Assembly (NCBI GenBank): GCA_036925085.1
Contig: JAUPFP010000003.1
Span: forward strand, 1,364,001 to 1,428,000
Direction of reading: 5' to 3'
Origin: Brachycybe producta
Lineage: Eukaryota > Arthropoda > Diplopoda > Playtdesmida > Andrognathidae
DNA length: 64,000 bases
The notes below the pieces were generated by a model, which ran no database searches, was not told the DNA's origin, and worked only from the letters and a program-made list of their open reading frames with translations. Made by a program: the position numbers and the translations under genes. How positions within the stretch are numbered: the stretch's first letter is position 1; each line of letters begins with the position of its first letter. Positions 55,701 to 64,000 of this stretch are shown one piece after another.

Positions 55701-57803
55701 CGATATACCGATATCTATCGAAGTTCTCGATTTGACCAACAATCAAATTTACGAATTGCAAAATGCCGTAATGCCGAAACTTCACGAACTTCGTCTTTGC
55801 GGAAATCACTTCATAAATCCATCATCTCTCGACAAATTTGACATTCCTAAAGTGAATTCGCTCTGTATCGGAGATACGATAACTTCGATCGATTCATTTA
55901 CGTTTACGAAAACGCCAGATATAACCAGCCTAGAACTCGTCGGAAAAACTCTTCTCGATGTTAAGTTAATGGACGAAATCAAAATTTTAGATCAACTTCA
56001 AGTTCTGACGTTATCTTTCTTTCATTACGGAGCTTTAACGTCGGAAGTGTTTCGAGGATTCGACCGATTAATCGAACTACATCTCGATAACATCGATACC
56101 GAAACTATCGAACACGATGCTTTCGAACCGCTTAAGAATCTACGGCTTTTAGACCTTCACGGAAGTACGAAGCTCGTTGCAAGTATTCTAGCGAAAGAAA
56201 ACCTCGCGATACTCGAAACCGTTAAAAAATTATCGTTATCAGAAACAAAACTGACTACGATCGATCCGAAGACAGTTTTAAGATTCGTACCGAACCTAAT
56301 CAACTTGGATATCAGTTCGAATCCGATCGAATGTGACGATAACATGAGAAAATTGGTCAGAACGGTTCTACGAAGCGAACTTTCGATGCTCAACGTCGAG
56401 AATACAAAATGCGAAAGTCCGAAGTCACTTCGAGGTAAAGAAGTATTCGAAGATTCATCTGTAATCAAAATACTTCGAGGAGAAAATCGTCAGAATGTAA
56501 CTTCGGAAACAACGAACACAAAAGGAACGATAAATTTGATCTTAAAAGCTTTAGGATTCACTTCAGAGCATCTTTTTTATATCGTTATCGGTCTTTTGTT
56601 GTTAGTTTTCATTCTGACGGCCTTAGTCATTGTATTTCATAGCAAACTAACGGTGAAAACGCGTCGTCGCAAATACAATACGAGAAGAGACGGATCAACA
56701 GAGAGTTTTGTGAGAGCAAATAACGAATACACTTTCGATAATTTCACTCTGTCTGAAACTCTAGCCGAATGTCGGCGACCTCCGTGTCCGAAATAACTTG
56801 TATTCAACATATCCGAACTAAAACGGAAGCTGAACCATAATTTCTATTCGATGCTACGAAGAATTCGTGAGAAAATAAGTGAGAAAAAAAAATGCGGTTG
56901 TGAAAATTTAAATTGTAAATTTGTAATAAAAACTTTCTATAAAATCGATTTGTTTCATTTTTAAGTAAGATTTCGACTTGAGAGATCAGAATTCGTCAGA
57001 AACGAAAGAAATTTAAAGAATTACATGAGCAATAGAACACAACGATCAGAATTCGTCGTAAAATAACCAGACATTCAAATGATCAGAATTGGTGTAAAGT
57101 TAACCAGAAATAGCCAACAAAATGATCCGAATTCTTCAAAACGTTAAGAATTGGTCAACAGGTAATCAGAAACGTTCATCAAAATGATCCGAATTCCTTA
57201 AAATGCCAAAAAAATGAAACGTCGAAACTGTCAGAATCAGTCAAACCAATCAGAAATGGTCAAAGGAAACCAGAATGGGCACCAAAATGATCAGAATTCG
57301 TCAGAACAATGAGAATTAGTCAAAATAAACCTTAAATGGCCAACAAAATGATGAGAATTCCTTAAAATGACTGGAGATAAGACAGCGAAACGGTCAGAAT
57401 CCATTCAAACCAATCAGAAATGGTGAAAATTAACCATCAAAATGATCAGAATTCACGAAAATGAAGACAACGGAACTTCAAAACAACGAAAATTCGTCAG
57501 CAACACGAAGAGAACGTGCAAAGCCAACCTAAAAACCTAAAAAGAATGACTAAATAAAGGTTAATTCCATGAAAAACGGTGTAATTTTTAAGTCAACTTT
57601 CCCGCCACTTCTTTTCCCGATGGAATCAAGACTAAAAAGATCGGAAAACGGCCCCATTGGGAACCACACGACCCACCCACCTTCGACCGTCACTTACAGA
57701 CTAACAAATATGAATCAATTTGTCATTACAGGTGTTTATTTTTACCTGTTTGTTGTGATGTTGCTTGACCGAAAGTACTCGTTGGCAACCCAAACGACGC
57801 CAT
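49709..57803 (-). CDS. Nup54: Nucleoporin Nup54, ten exons, 584 aa
   Basis: Nup54 is part of the Nup62-Nup58-Nup54 channel complex of the nuclear pore, and its FG repeats form the transport barrier. Coding exons in transcript order: 57746-57803, 52713-53117, 52562-52645, 52043-52260, 51792-51979, 51336-51681, 51164-51271, 50965-51084, 49910-50020 and 49709-49825. All junctions are GT-AG and every phase agrees, giving 1,755 nt. Exon 1 encodes MASFGLPTSTFGQATSQQT, and residues 20 to about 180 are Gly/Phe/Thr-rich FG repeats. The conserved Nup54 domain follows, with LYGDERD (about 210-216) and WNQLQAFWGTGKG. After it come coiled-coil segments (KISEQKRRHLELSRRI; ADEEQLRVQLEAINNEL) and the C-terminal HLRVQQEGISHLV helix. 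The length is between the vertebrate (507 aa) and fly (about 610 aa) proteins. Introns are mostly 63-110 bp; introns 3 (301 bp, G-rich on the coding strand) and 8 (944 bp, three family A elements) are longer. Intron 1 is 4.6 kb and encloses another gene. Exon 1 was found from phase and FG content only. Confidence 0.93.
50080..50900. mobile_element. Chain of three family A elements in Nup54 intron 8
   Basis: Outer ends are TTATTTCTGCCTTTCAGATG and CTGAAAGGCAGATATAATCA. The internal joints at about 50315 and 50570 both read CACTTTCTGCCATTCATG. The inner arms TTGATATCTTT/AAAGATATC are present in all three. The chain fills most of the 944-bp intron. Confidence 0.87.
53170..53730. mobile_element. 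Two fused family A elements in Nup54 intron 1
   Basis: Left arm AGAAACTAGAAGGGTAATTG; the joint near 53385 is CTCTCTGCCATTTATTTATG, a variant of the recurrent joint word. The right end is AAAAGACAGAAATAATCACG then CCCGTTTACACTTTAAAACC. Confidence 0.83.
53741..54047. mobile_element. Family B MITE in Nup54 intron 1
   Basis: TAGGGCTCGGATTTTAATG to AAAAATCCGAGCCCTA. The inner inverted words are well preserved (TTGATTAGAAAAAAGC and complement), suggesting a young copy, although no clean flank duplication is seen. Confidence 0.88.
54048..54634. other. Nup54 intron 1, no element recognised
   Basis: Purine-rich on the plus strand (GGAAACAACTCTCAGGAAG and similar). No coding signal supported. Confidence 0.45.
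54635..55095. mobile_element. Two family A elements just upstream of the LRR gene
   Basis: A copy with its centre deleted (about 54640-54790) and a fuller copy (about 54800-55095). The second ends within about 100 bp of the LRR start codon, so its right arm lies where the promoter or 5' UTR should be. Confidence 0.82.
55198..56796 (+). CDS. Leucine-rich-repeat type I membrane protein, intronless, 532 aa
   Basis: A single open frame with the layout of a cell-surface LRR receptor or adhesion protein. Residues 1-26 form a signal peptide (hydrophobic NLFVILVIGAVIL). An LRRNT-type cysteine cluster follows (C28, C32, C34, C43), then about 13 leucine-rich repeats from roughly 77 to 377, for example LRTLVLNDLEISS, VEELRLSSNKIKNI and LKTLDLANNNLQ. 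The LRRCT-like cap has NPIECD (C379) and C405. A stalk leads to a transmembrane helix near 459-480 and a 52-residue cytoplasmic tail starting with basic TRRRK. No TIR, kinase or immunoglobulin domain is present, so it is not a Toll receptor. Ligand and pathway are unknown. The gene lies within intron 1 of Nup54, on the opposite strand. AATAAA follows at 56925. The frame is intact and its codons are richer in C and G than the flanks, so it appears to be under selection. An intronless gene could be an old retrocopy. Confidence 0.9.
   Translation: MERITSSNLFVILVIGAVILRHGYAATCQSGCTCTDTTSTLTCIGIPDSISKTTNNLTVIGKSLFEFETKSVASFVELRTLVLNDLEISSIKHETTIDSIRLDQLHSLSLRNNDIVQLATGIFSWCPNVEELRLSSNKIKNIHKDVFVSLKFLKTLDLANNNLQTNDFDIPISIEVLDLTNNQIYELQNAVMPKLHELRLCGNHFINPSSLDKFDIPKVNSLCIGDTITSIDSFTFTKTPDITSLELVGKTLLDVKLMDEIKILDQLQVLTLSFFHYGALTSEVFRGFDRLIELHLDNIDTETIEHDAFEPLKNLRLLDLHGSTKLVASILAKENLAILETVKKLSLSETKLTTIDPKTVLRFVPNLINLDISSNPIECDDNMRKLVRTVLRSELSMLNVENTKCESPKSLRGKEVFEDSSVIKILRGENRQNVTSETTNTKGTINLILKALGFTSEHLFYIVIGLLLLVFILTALVIVFHSKLTVKTRRRKYNTRRDGSTESFVRANNEYTFDNFTLSETLAECRRPPCPK
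56925..56930 (+). promoter_or_regulatory. Candidate polyadenylation signal of the LRR gene
   Basis: AATAAA 128 bp after the LRR gene stop codon, followed by T-rich sequence (TTTGTTTCATTTTT) about 20 bp on. Confidence 0.65.
56980..57510. repeat. GATCAGAATTCGTC minisatellite in Nup54 intron 1
   Basis: At least eight degenerate units of about 50-60 bp containing AAATGATCAGAATTCGTC and ACCAGAAATGGTCAAC words, between the LRR 3' end and Nup54 exon 1. Noncoding on both strands. Confidence 0.83.
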
Positions 57804-57850
57804 TTTTTTTTACTTCCGACACCTACAACAACAATGATGACGTCATCAAT
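57804..57850 (-). promoter_or_regulatory. Nup54 proximal promoter with CRE palindrome and ETS site
   Basis: GATGACGTCATC, a perfect 12-bp palindrome containing the CREB/ATF consensus TGACGTCA, lies at 57836-57847, about 33 bp upstream of the Nup54 start codon. CGGAAGT (an ETS-type core on the minus strand) lies at 57812-57818. No TATA box is evident, as is usual for housekeeping genes. The transcription start is not known, so either motif could be in the 5' UTR. Confidence 0.5.
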
Positions 57851-57956
57851 TATGCGAAATAACAACGAAAATCGATGACCTCATAAAAAGTTGTTACATA
57901 TTTAGTCACTAGATGGCAATAGCATCTATGGAAAGCTGAAATAACTAGACATCATT

Positions 57957-58475
57957 AAAATGTATTAATTTTTAAGTTAATTAAAATTTACTAATTTTTT
58001 AAGTAAATTAAAATTCATTAATTTTTAAGTTAATTAAAATTTATTAATTTTTTAAGTAAATTAAAATTTATTAATTTTTTAGTTAATTAAAATTTATTTT
58101 TTAAGTTAATTAAGATTTACTAATTTTTTAAGTAAATTAAAATTTATTAATTTTTAAGTAAATTAAAATTTAATAATTTTTTAAGTTAATTAAAATCTAT
58201 TAATTTTTAAGTAAATTAAAATTCATTAATTTTTTAAGTTAATTAAAATTTATTATTTTTAAGTTAATTAAAATTTATTAATTTTTTAAGTTAATTAAAA
58301 TATATTAATTTTTTAAGTTAATTAAAATTTACTGATTTTTTTAAGTAAATTAAAATTTATTAATTTTTTTAATTAATTTTAATTTATTAATTTTTTAAGT
58401 AAATTAAAATTTATTATTTTTTTTAAGTTAATTTTAATTTATTAATTTTTAAGTAAATTAAAATTTATTTTTTTA
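57957..58475. repeat. About 27-bp AT-rich tandem array upstream of Nup54
   Basis: About 19 units of TTAATTTTTTAAGTTAATTA plus AAATTTA, varying in T-run length and in TTAA versus AAAT. It begins about 150 bp upstream of the Nup54 start codon. Confidence 0.92.
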
Positions 58476-58684
58476 AAATAAAATTCGTACAGTCTAAACG
58501 TTACGTTTAGGCCCGACCTCAGAAAGTTCAAGTGACAAATTTCCTTCTTGAATTTTGACCTTATTATATTCGTGGGAGGGAGAAAAAATAATCCAATTTT
58601 TTTCTGATAATATTATGACTAAAAAATGAAGTGTAACTTTGAAGTCATTTGACTCATTTAATCTTATGCAATAATAATAAGCAG

Positions 58685-58950
58685 GGGCTCGGATTTTTAT
58701 GCCAAATCAAGTAAATGTTTCTCAATCGGTGGCCCAAGAGCCAAATTGTGAAGCAGCCATTCTTCATCATTAGAACAACTGCAATCATGCTTTTTCTAAT
58801 AAAAAAAGGATGGTTAGAGGCTAGATGTCTTGTTGTTATCAATCGTCGACTTGAGTTCTAGCCTCTAACCAGTGTGCCATTATTTTTCTTCACAAATGGC
58901 TCTTGGGTCACAGATTGAGAAACTTTTGCTGAATATTGGCATAAAAAAAC
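58685..58950. mobile_element. Family B MITE with decayed right end
   Basis: GGGGCTCGGATTTTTATGCC at the left, GGTTAGAGGCTAGATG and TTCTAGCCTCTAACCAG in the middle. The right end has lost the CCGAGCCC part. CAATAATAAG occurs on both sides (near 58670 and 58950) and may be a target duplication. Confidence 0.78.
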
Positions 58951-59424
58951 CAATAATAAGTTACACCTCAAATAAATTGAACTAAATTGTAGTATTTTTG
59001 TCACACTTTTCAAATGATACATTAAAATTTTATCTTTCATATATTTTTCTCCTATCAGTGAAATATTATGCGTAACTTTATAAGAATTTCATAGGTTTTT
59101 ATTAGCAAAAAAAAATTGATAACATTTTGTGTTTTCCTATTTATGATTGGATAACAATGGAAATATAAATGGGTGTATTATTTTTTTACTGATAATTGCC
59201 ATAACATTTTTTTAATCAAATATTGAATTTAATCACAAAAAATAAATGTATTTTTGTGTCTTTGTTTCATATTTAAAATAAGAACATTTTTTCATAGTTT
59301 GCGATTGAAAATAGTGAGAAAACAACGTAATATTTTATGTTTTATAATTTGAAAAAAAAATTTATAATTTAGTTTAAAAAAATAATATTTTGTGAATTTG
59401 GTTTTAAAATAAACCCACTTCAAA
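58951..59424. other. 5' flank of mesh
   Basis: AT-rich sequence that should contain the mesh promoter and 5' UTR. I see no confident core promoter motif. Confidence 0.4.
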
Positions 59425-62400
59425 ATGGCGCCAAATTCCATTTGGATGATGGTGGTGGCCATTGTGATTTTTATGGGACTTTCATGTTTAGGACAGAATT
59501 CTCCAATTCGACGAAACATACAAAATGGTAGAAAATCGTTTATTTTGAAACATTGTTTTCATTTTTGAAATTTGTAATAATTTTGTATTTTTGTTTTGCT
59601 TTATAATGTCATATTTATTATTATCTTGAAAGAAACTCTGCAATTTTAATGGGGTTTCTTTATAAACTAGAAGAGTAACTGAATCACTACAAAATGTTTT
59701 ACAGTTCTTATCTTTAAAAATAAACTTTTTTCTGAAACTGAAGTAAAAAAATTGAAAATCGTGAATTTCTAATTGTCATAAAAAGTTTATTTTTAAAGAT
59801 ATTCACTTGAAAATCTACTCAAGTGATTCAATAACTCTTCTAGTTTCTAAAACACTTTCAATTTTTTTCTTCCTGTTGCCTTCTGAAACGCAGAAATAAC
59901 TAGATTTTTCTGTTTCCATTGTTCTTTTTACATATTTTGATGTAAATATAACAAAATTATATTAATATTAACTATATATTTCAAATTAAAAACTTCCATA
60001 AATATTAAATATTATTAAAATATAAAAGATGGCTGCCAGTTTTAGGAGTAATTTCAGGGCGTGGCAAGATTAAACCGTTATAAATAATAAGCTTATCAAT
60101 TTTGTAATTTATCTTCAAGGAAACTACAAAGTAACTGTAACTTTAAAGGACTTTAAAATTAAATAATATATTAAATTGCAACAGAATTATTTCTTTAAAA
60201 GTTGTTTTAACATTTTAAATTTTAAACGCCTCTCAGGTGCAAAATGAAGAGAAACTTGAAAGTGTTTTTTTTAGAAACTAGAAGGGTAGCTCAATCACTT
60301 AAGCGTGTTTTTCATATTGAAATCTTTCAAAATAAACTTTTTATGACAGATTTAAAACGCCTCAACTTGAAGCAGACGATATTTTTAAATTTTTGGATTA
60401 TAAAAAGTTTATTTTGAAAGATATCAACATGAAAATACTCTTTAAGTGATTGGTTTACCCCTCTAGTTTTGTAAAACAATTTCTAGTTTCTCTTAATTTT
60501 GCTCTTCTGAAATTGACAGAATAATCAAGAGTTTTAAAATCCGCTGTTCATAAACCACCTTAAGTTACTCCCCCTCGAAAAAGTAAAATAGTAACTTAAA
60601 AAAAGTAACTGTAACTTGAAGTACTTATTTAAAATTAAATTCCTATTTTAACTCGAACCATTTTTCTTTCAAATTTCTTTTAAGTTACTCCTCGTAAGTA
60701 ACTGTAACTTGGTGCGTTAATATTAATTTGTTAATATTAATTAAATAGAATTATTTCATTAAAAATGTATTTAATTTAAGTTACTCTTAAAAAGTAACTG
60801 TAACTTGAAACAATTATTTTAAAGAACAATTCCTGTCGTAATATTAAATTGTGATTAGAAAATTATTTATATAAAATTTGTTTTACTCTTCGAAAGTGAA
60901 AGAGTAACTTCAGAAAAGTAACTGTAACTGTACTTATTTAAAGTTGAAATTTCTTTATAAGTTACTCCTCGAAAAAAACTGCAATTTGAAAAAAAGTAAC
61001 TGTAACTTGAAACAATTATTTTAAAGTACAATTCCTTGCGTAATATTACGCAAGGTTAAAACAAATTTTATATGAAATAATTCTAATTACAATTTAATAT
61101 TAAATTTAATCTGTTTCTTTTTAAAAGTGAAAAGAGTAAAATTTCAGAAAAGTAACTGTAACTTAAAAAAGTACTTGTTAGTTTATATTACAAAATAGTT
61201 ACAAAATACATTATTCATTCAGACTTTTAATACAAAAAAATAAAAGATATTTATAAATATCTTTTACATTTTTGTTGCAATTTTCAATGCAATTCAATGA
61301 AATTTTCATAATCAATGAAAAATTTCGTAAAAAATAAAAAGGAAGTTGTTCAAAATACAAAGTCCAAAAATAAAAATGATATTGACTCATGATGTCAAAA
61401 GAGAAGAAAAGAATTGTTTTATCAAAATAACAATAAAGATTACATACATTGTTACCTTAACAACAACAAACAAGTTACTAACTTATCAAATGAATATTAC
61501 TCAGAAGAAAATCCTTATTTGAAGAAGTTGAATATTATTATTAGGGATGGGCCATTCGAATCCTCGAATCCCGCGAATCTTGAAACAATATTCGAGATTC
61601 GAAAACTCGAATCTTCGCGATTTTTTCGTCTTTTCGAATTTTGAAAAATATTCGAAATTCTAAAACTCGAATCTTCGCGCTTTTTTCGTCTTTTCGAATC
61701 TTTCGAATCCGGCAAATCTTTAAAAACATTCGAGATTCGAAAACTCGAATCTTCGCCGCTTTTTTCGTCTTTTCGAATCTTTCGAATCCTAACCTTAAAA
61801 AAATCTGTTGAAGCTTTCACTAACAAAAAAAAAACGGCGATTGTTGTAATTTCGGTTGGTATCCGGATCACCAATGGATCACCTTGTGGCCTGACCCTGA
61901 GTGCCGCCACATTGTGTTTTTTATTATTTAATATTTAATATTATTTCATTTATTTGGATTTTCTTAATGAATAATATAGGATTCTTATATGAAGGATTCG
62001 TGAGATTCGAAAACTCGAATCTTCGAAGCTTTTTTCGTCTTTTTCGAATCCTAACCTTAAAAAAATCTGTTAAAACTTTGGTAAAATTAGTTTTAACTCC
62101 ACTGAAGTCCAATAGAAGCGATCACTAACAAAAAAAAACCGGCGATTGTTGTAATTTCGGTGGTATCCGGATCACCAATATCACCTTGTGGTGATATTGT
62201 GCTGCCACACTGTGTTTTTTATTATTAATAATTTAATATTTAATATTATTTCATTTATTTGTATCTTCTTAATGAATAATAATATAGGATTTTCTTATAT
62301 GAAGGATTCGAGAGATTCGAAGGATTCGAGAACCTTTTAGGATTCGTCCCACCTCTAACTATTATATTAGGGACTCGGCAATACCAAGCAACTGTTTCTC

Positions 62401-64000
62401 AATCTGTGGCCCCAAGTGCTAATTGTAAAATAATGATCATCCTCATTACTGCAACTAACAATTATCCTTTTTCTGATACAAAAAAAATGGCTGTTTTGAG
62501 GCTAATGTCTGGTTATCTAGCCTCTAACCAGTGTTTTTGATTAATAAAACACTTAATTGTTGGTTTGATTTCTAAACGGGATTTTCACTTCACAATTGGC
62601 TCGTGGGCCACTGATTGAGAAACATCTGCATAAAAATTCCGGTCTAAAATTATTAAAATTGGAAACAAAAAACTACAAAAAGTTCGAACTTTGGTTCTTC
62701 TGTCTTTCAGAAGAGCAAAATTAAGAGAGAAAAAAAACTAGAAAGTGATTTAGTAACTAGAAACTCAATCACTTAATACTATTTTTATGTTGATATCGTT
62801 CAAAATAAACTTTTTATAAACAAAAAATCAAAAAAAAAAATATCGCTTGCTTTAAAATTCGGTCATTTTCAACTTCACATAAAAAGCTTATTTTGAAAAA
62901 TATCAACATAAAAATAGGCTTAAATGGCTGAGCTGCCCCTTCTAGTTTCTAAAATTCACTCTTATTCGTTCTGGCTTTATTTTTTTAAAAAATTACGCCC
63001 ATTCGTCTGTATTTCTCTCTGGAAGTAAATTCCATGGTCTAAAACGCCATTTTGAATTTTAATTAATTTTTCTACAAGCAACTCAGATAGAGCCTATGGC
63101 AGAGGGACAATTTATTCCAACAACATAATTTACTTATGTATAAAATTAATATATTCCAGTCGTTGATAAAAATGCTCCAGTACAAGAAAACATTCGAAGG
63201 ATCCGAGACAGTCTCATGTATCCTTACGAACAGTTCACAGTAACGAACATCGCAGATATGATCGTATTAGTACAGTACAATCTTAGGTTTCCGTTACCAT
63301 TCTACGGATTTTACTTCAATTACACATGGGTAAACATAGAAACTTTTTTTTAAAGTAATACTTAAGTAAATGAAAAGTCCAGTAACTTTTGACTTTTTAA
63401 CTTCAAGGTTTCGTTACATGGACACATAGCTTTCAGTCAGTCACCTGCCAGTACTTTACGGCCGTTGAAACTACCAGTAGACGACTGGCCCAGTAAACCA
63501 GATCCATCTTTCATTGGTCCTTTCCATATGGAAGCCGCAATTGGAGAAAAAGTGGATTCTGCGGATTTAGATCCCGGTGTTTACGTTAGGTACGAATAAT
63601 TCTACAACATTACGGGTCATTTATTAACGGTACAATTTTCAATAGAATTATTCCAGACATTGGAAGTGCCAGTGGTAATGTAAAACCTCCTGATTGGGAT
63701 CCGGATCAAATCCGTAACGAAGAAGCTGCCATCAAAGAGGCACTGACCGAAGATATTCAAGCTGGAATAATCGGAGCCGAATACTTCACACCGAAACACG
63801 TCATCATAATAACTTGGAGGAATGTTACGTTCAACGGTGGATCCGCTGGAACTAAAAAGATTGTCAGTCTTACAGAAAATTCCGATAACCGAAAAGCTGT
63901 AAACTTCATTTTTAACCCGTTTTTGTTCGTTTCAGACAAACACTTTTCAAACGGTGATTGCGACAGATGAAATTCTGACCTACTGTATGTTTAATTACGA
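59425..64000 (+). CDS. mesh: mesh, 5' part (septate-junction protein), partial
   Basis: Mesh is a transmembrane component of smooth septate junctions in arthropod gut, with NIDO, AMOP, vWD and Sushi domains. Predicted exons: 59425-59527, 63160-63329, 63408-63589, 63646-63862, and 63936 to beyond the window. Exon 1 encodes a start Met and signal peptide (MAPNSIWMMVVAIVIFMG, then SCLGQ). Its phase-1 donor G|GTAGAA fits the phase of the 63160 exon, giving a continuous product. Downstream exons encode the region leading into the NIDO domain: PLPFYGFYFNYTW, HGHIAFSQSPA, FIGPFHMEAAIGEKVD and ITWRNVTFNGG, then TFQTVIATDE. I assigned mesh from this order of motifs. The exon 4 donor is the unusual ATT|GTCAGT; the alternative GCT|GTAAAC would leave a 37-bp intron, which is too short. 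Intron 1 is 3.6 kb and full of transposons. All later domains lie outside the window. Confidence 0.82.
59640..59905. mobile_element. Family A element in mesh intron 1
   Basis: TTTATAAACTAGAAGAGTAAC and CTTATCTTTAAAAATAAAC at the left; AAAGTTTATTTTTAAAGATA and AACTCTTCTAGTTTCTAAAA at the right, ending CTTCTGAAACGCAGAAATAA. Confidence 0.82.
60230..60570. mobile_element. Family A element, near full length, in mesh intron 1
   Basis: Starts AAACGCCTCTCAGGTGCAAA with the left arm AGAAACTAGAAGGGTAGCTC. The right outer arm is TTCTGAAATTGACAGAATAA and the alternative end is CCGCTGTTCATAAACC then ACCTTAAG. That CCACCTTAAG end matches the terminus of family E. Confidence 0.86.
60571..61170. repeat. AAGTAACTGTAACTTGAA repeats and a long inverted repeat
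   Basis: AAAGTAACTGTAACTTGAA recurs about eight times at irregular spacing. The segment near 60838-60887 (TAATATTAAATTGTGATTAG...) returns inverted near 61055-61105. A perfect 22-bp palindrome with half-site CCTTGCGTAAT sits at 61033-61054, where the two copies meet. Confidence 0.78.
61542..62357. mobile_element. Family F hAT-like element, long form, in mesh intron 1
   Basis: TAGGGATGGGCCATTCGAAT to GATTCGTCCCACCTCTA. Flanks are ATTATTAT (61534-61541) and ACTATTAT (62358-62365), 7 of 8 identical. It is twice as long as the copy at 25.0 kb because the subterminal TTCGAATC block is multiplied and the middle (GTATCCGGATCACCAAT) is duplicated. The 131-codon minus frame inside is read-through of these repeats, not a transposase. 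Confidence 0.87.
62368..62646. mobile_element. Family B MITE in mesh intron 1
   Basis: TAGGGACTCGGCAATACC to AAAAATTCCGGTCTA. It lies only 10 bp after the family F element and is more diverged than other family B copies. Confidence 0.83.
62685..62960. mobile_element. Family A element in mesh intron 1
   Basis: GAACTTTGGTTCTTCTGTC and TTTCAGAAGAGCAAAATTAA at the left, AACTAGAAACTCAATCACTT as left inner arm. The right inner arm is GCCCCTTCTAGTTTCTAAAA; the outer right arm is missing. It ends about 200 bp before mesh exon 2. Confidence 0.82.

Noticed and set aside
56157-56468. 103-codon minus frame within the LRR gene
   Set aside because: Antisense shadow of the LRR coding sequence.
57569-57862. 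97-codon plus-strand frame
   Set aside because: It is antisense to Nup54 exon 1 and its promoter; the minus strand gives a phase-matched FG exon.
61515-61910. 131-codon minus frame that might be a transposase fragment
   Set aside because: It consists of repeated IRKxxKSxEDSSFRIS-like units produced by the subterminal repeats of the family F element; no transposase motif.

Overview
This is a eukaryotic nuclear window, AT-rich and crowded with short repeats. It is most likely from an arthropod. It carries a chemoreceptor of the insect gustatory-receptor type, the 5' end of mesh (a septate-junction protein gene) and a split nucleoporin Nup54 gene. I cannot place the species or class more precisely.

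Layout. From 1 to about 22 kb I find no credible gene, only minisatellites and many short non-autonomous DNA transposons. At 22.8-23.1 kb and 37.2-38.1 kb on the minus strand lie two Ser/Gly-rich coding exons. Each starts with its own ATG-ATG and each ends in phase 0 at a good splice donor, so they may be alternative first exons of one gene that continues left of the window. A three-exon chemoreceptor gene lies on the plus strand at 32.7-34.6 kb. From 57.8 down to 49.7 kb (minus strand) is a complete ten-exon Nup54 gene (584 aa). An intact, intronless leucine-rich-repeat membrane protein gene (532 aa, plus strand) sits inside its first intron. From 59.4 kb to the right edge is the start of mesh: a signal-peptide exon, a 3.6-kb intron full of transposons, and then four exons entering the NIDO region. 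The last of these is cut by the window end.

The rest is mainly non-autonomous mobile elements. Family A, a long-inverted-repeat foldback element, has several dozen copies, often fused into chains. Family E shares the inner arms of A but has different ends. Family B (about 300 bp) and families F and H have hAT-like 8-bp target duplications. Family C (about 305 bp) occurs twice as head-to-tail pairs. Families D and D' (about 130-210 bp) have 8-9-bp target duplications and carry GC-box, CCAAT and CRE-like motifs. No transposase gene is visible. Nested insertions give a relative order: F into E, C into A, D' into B.

All exon structures were derived by eye from reading frame, GT/AG sites and phase agreement. 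Repeat family letters are mine, and repeat boundaries are approximate unless a target duplication is given.
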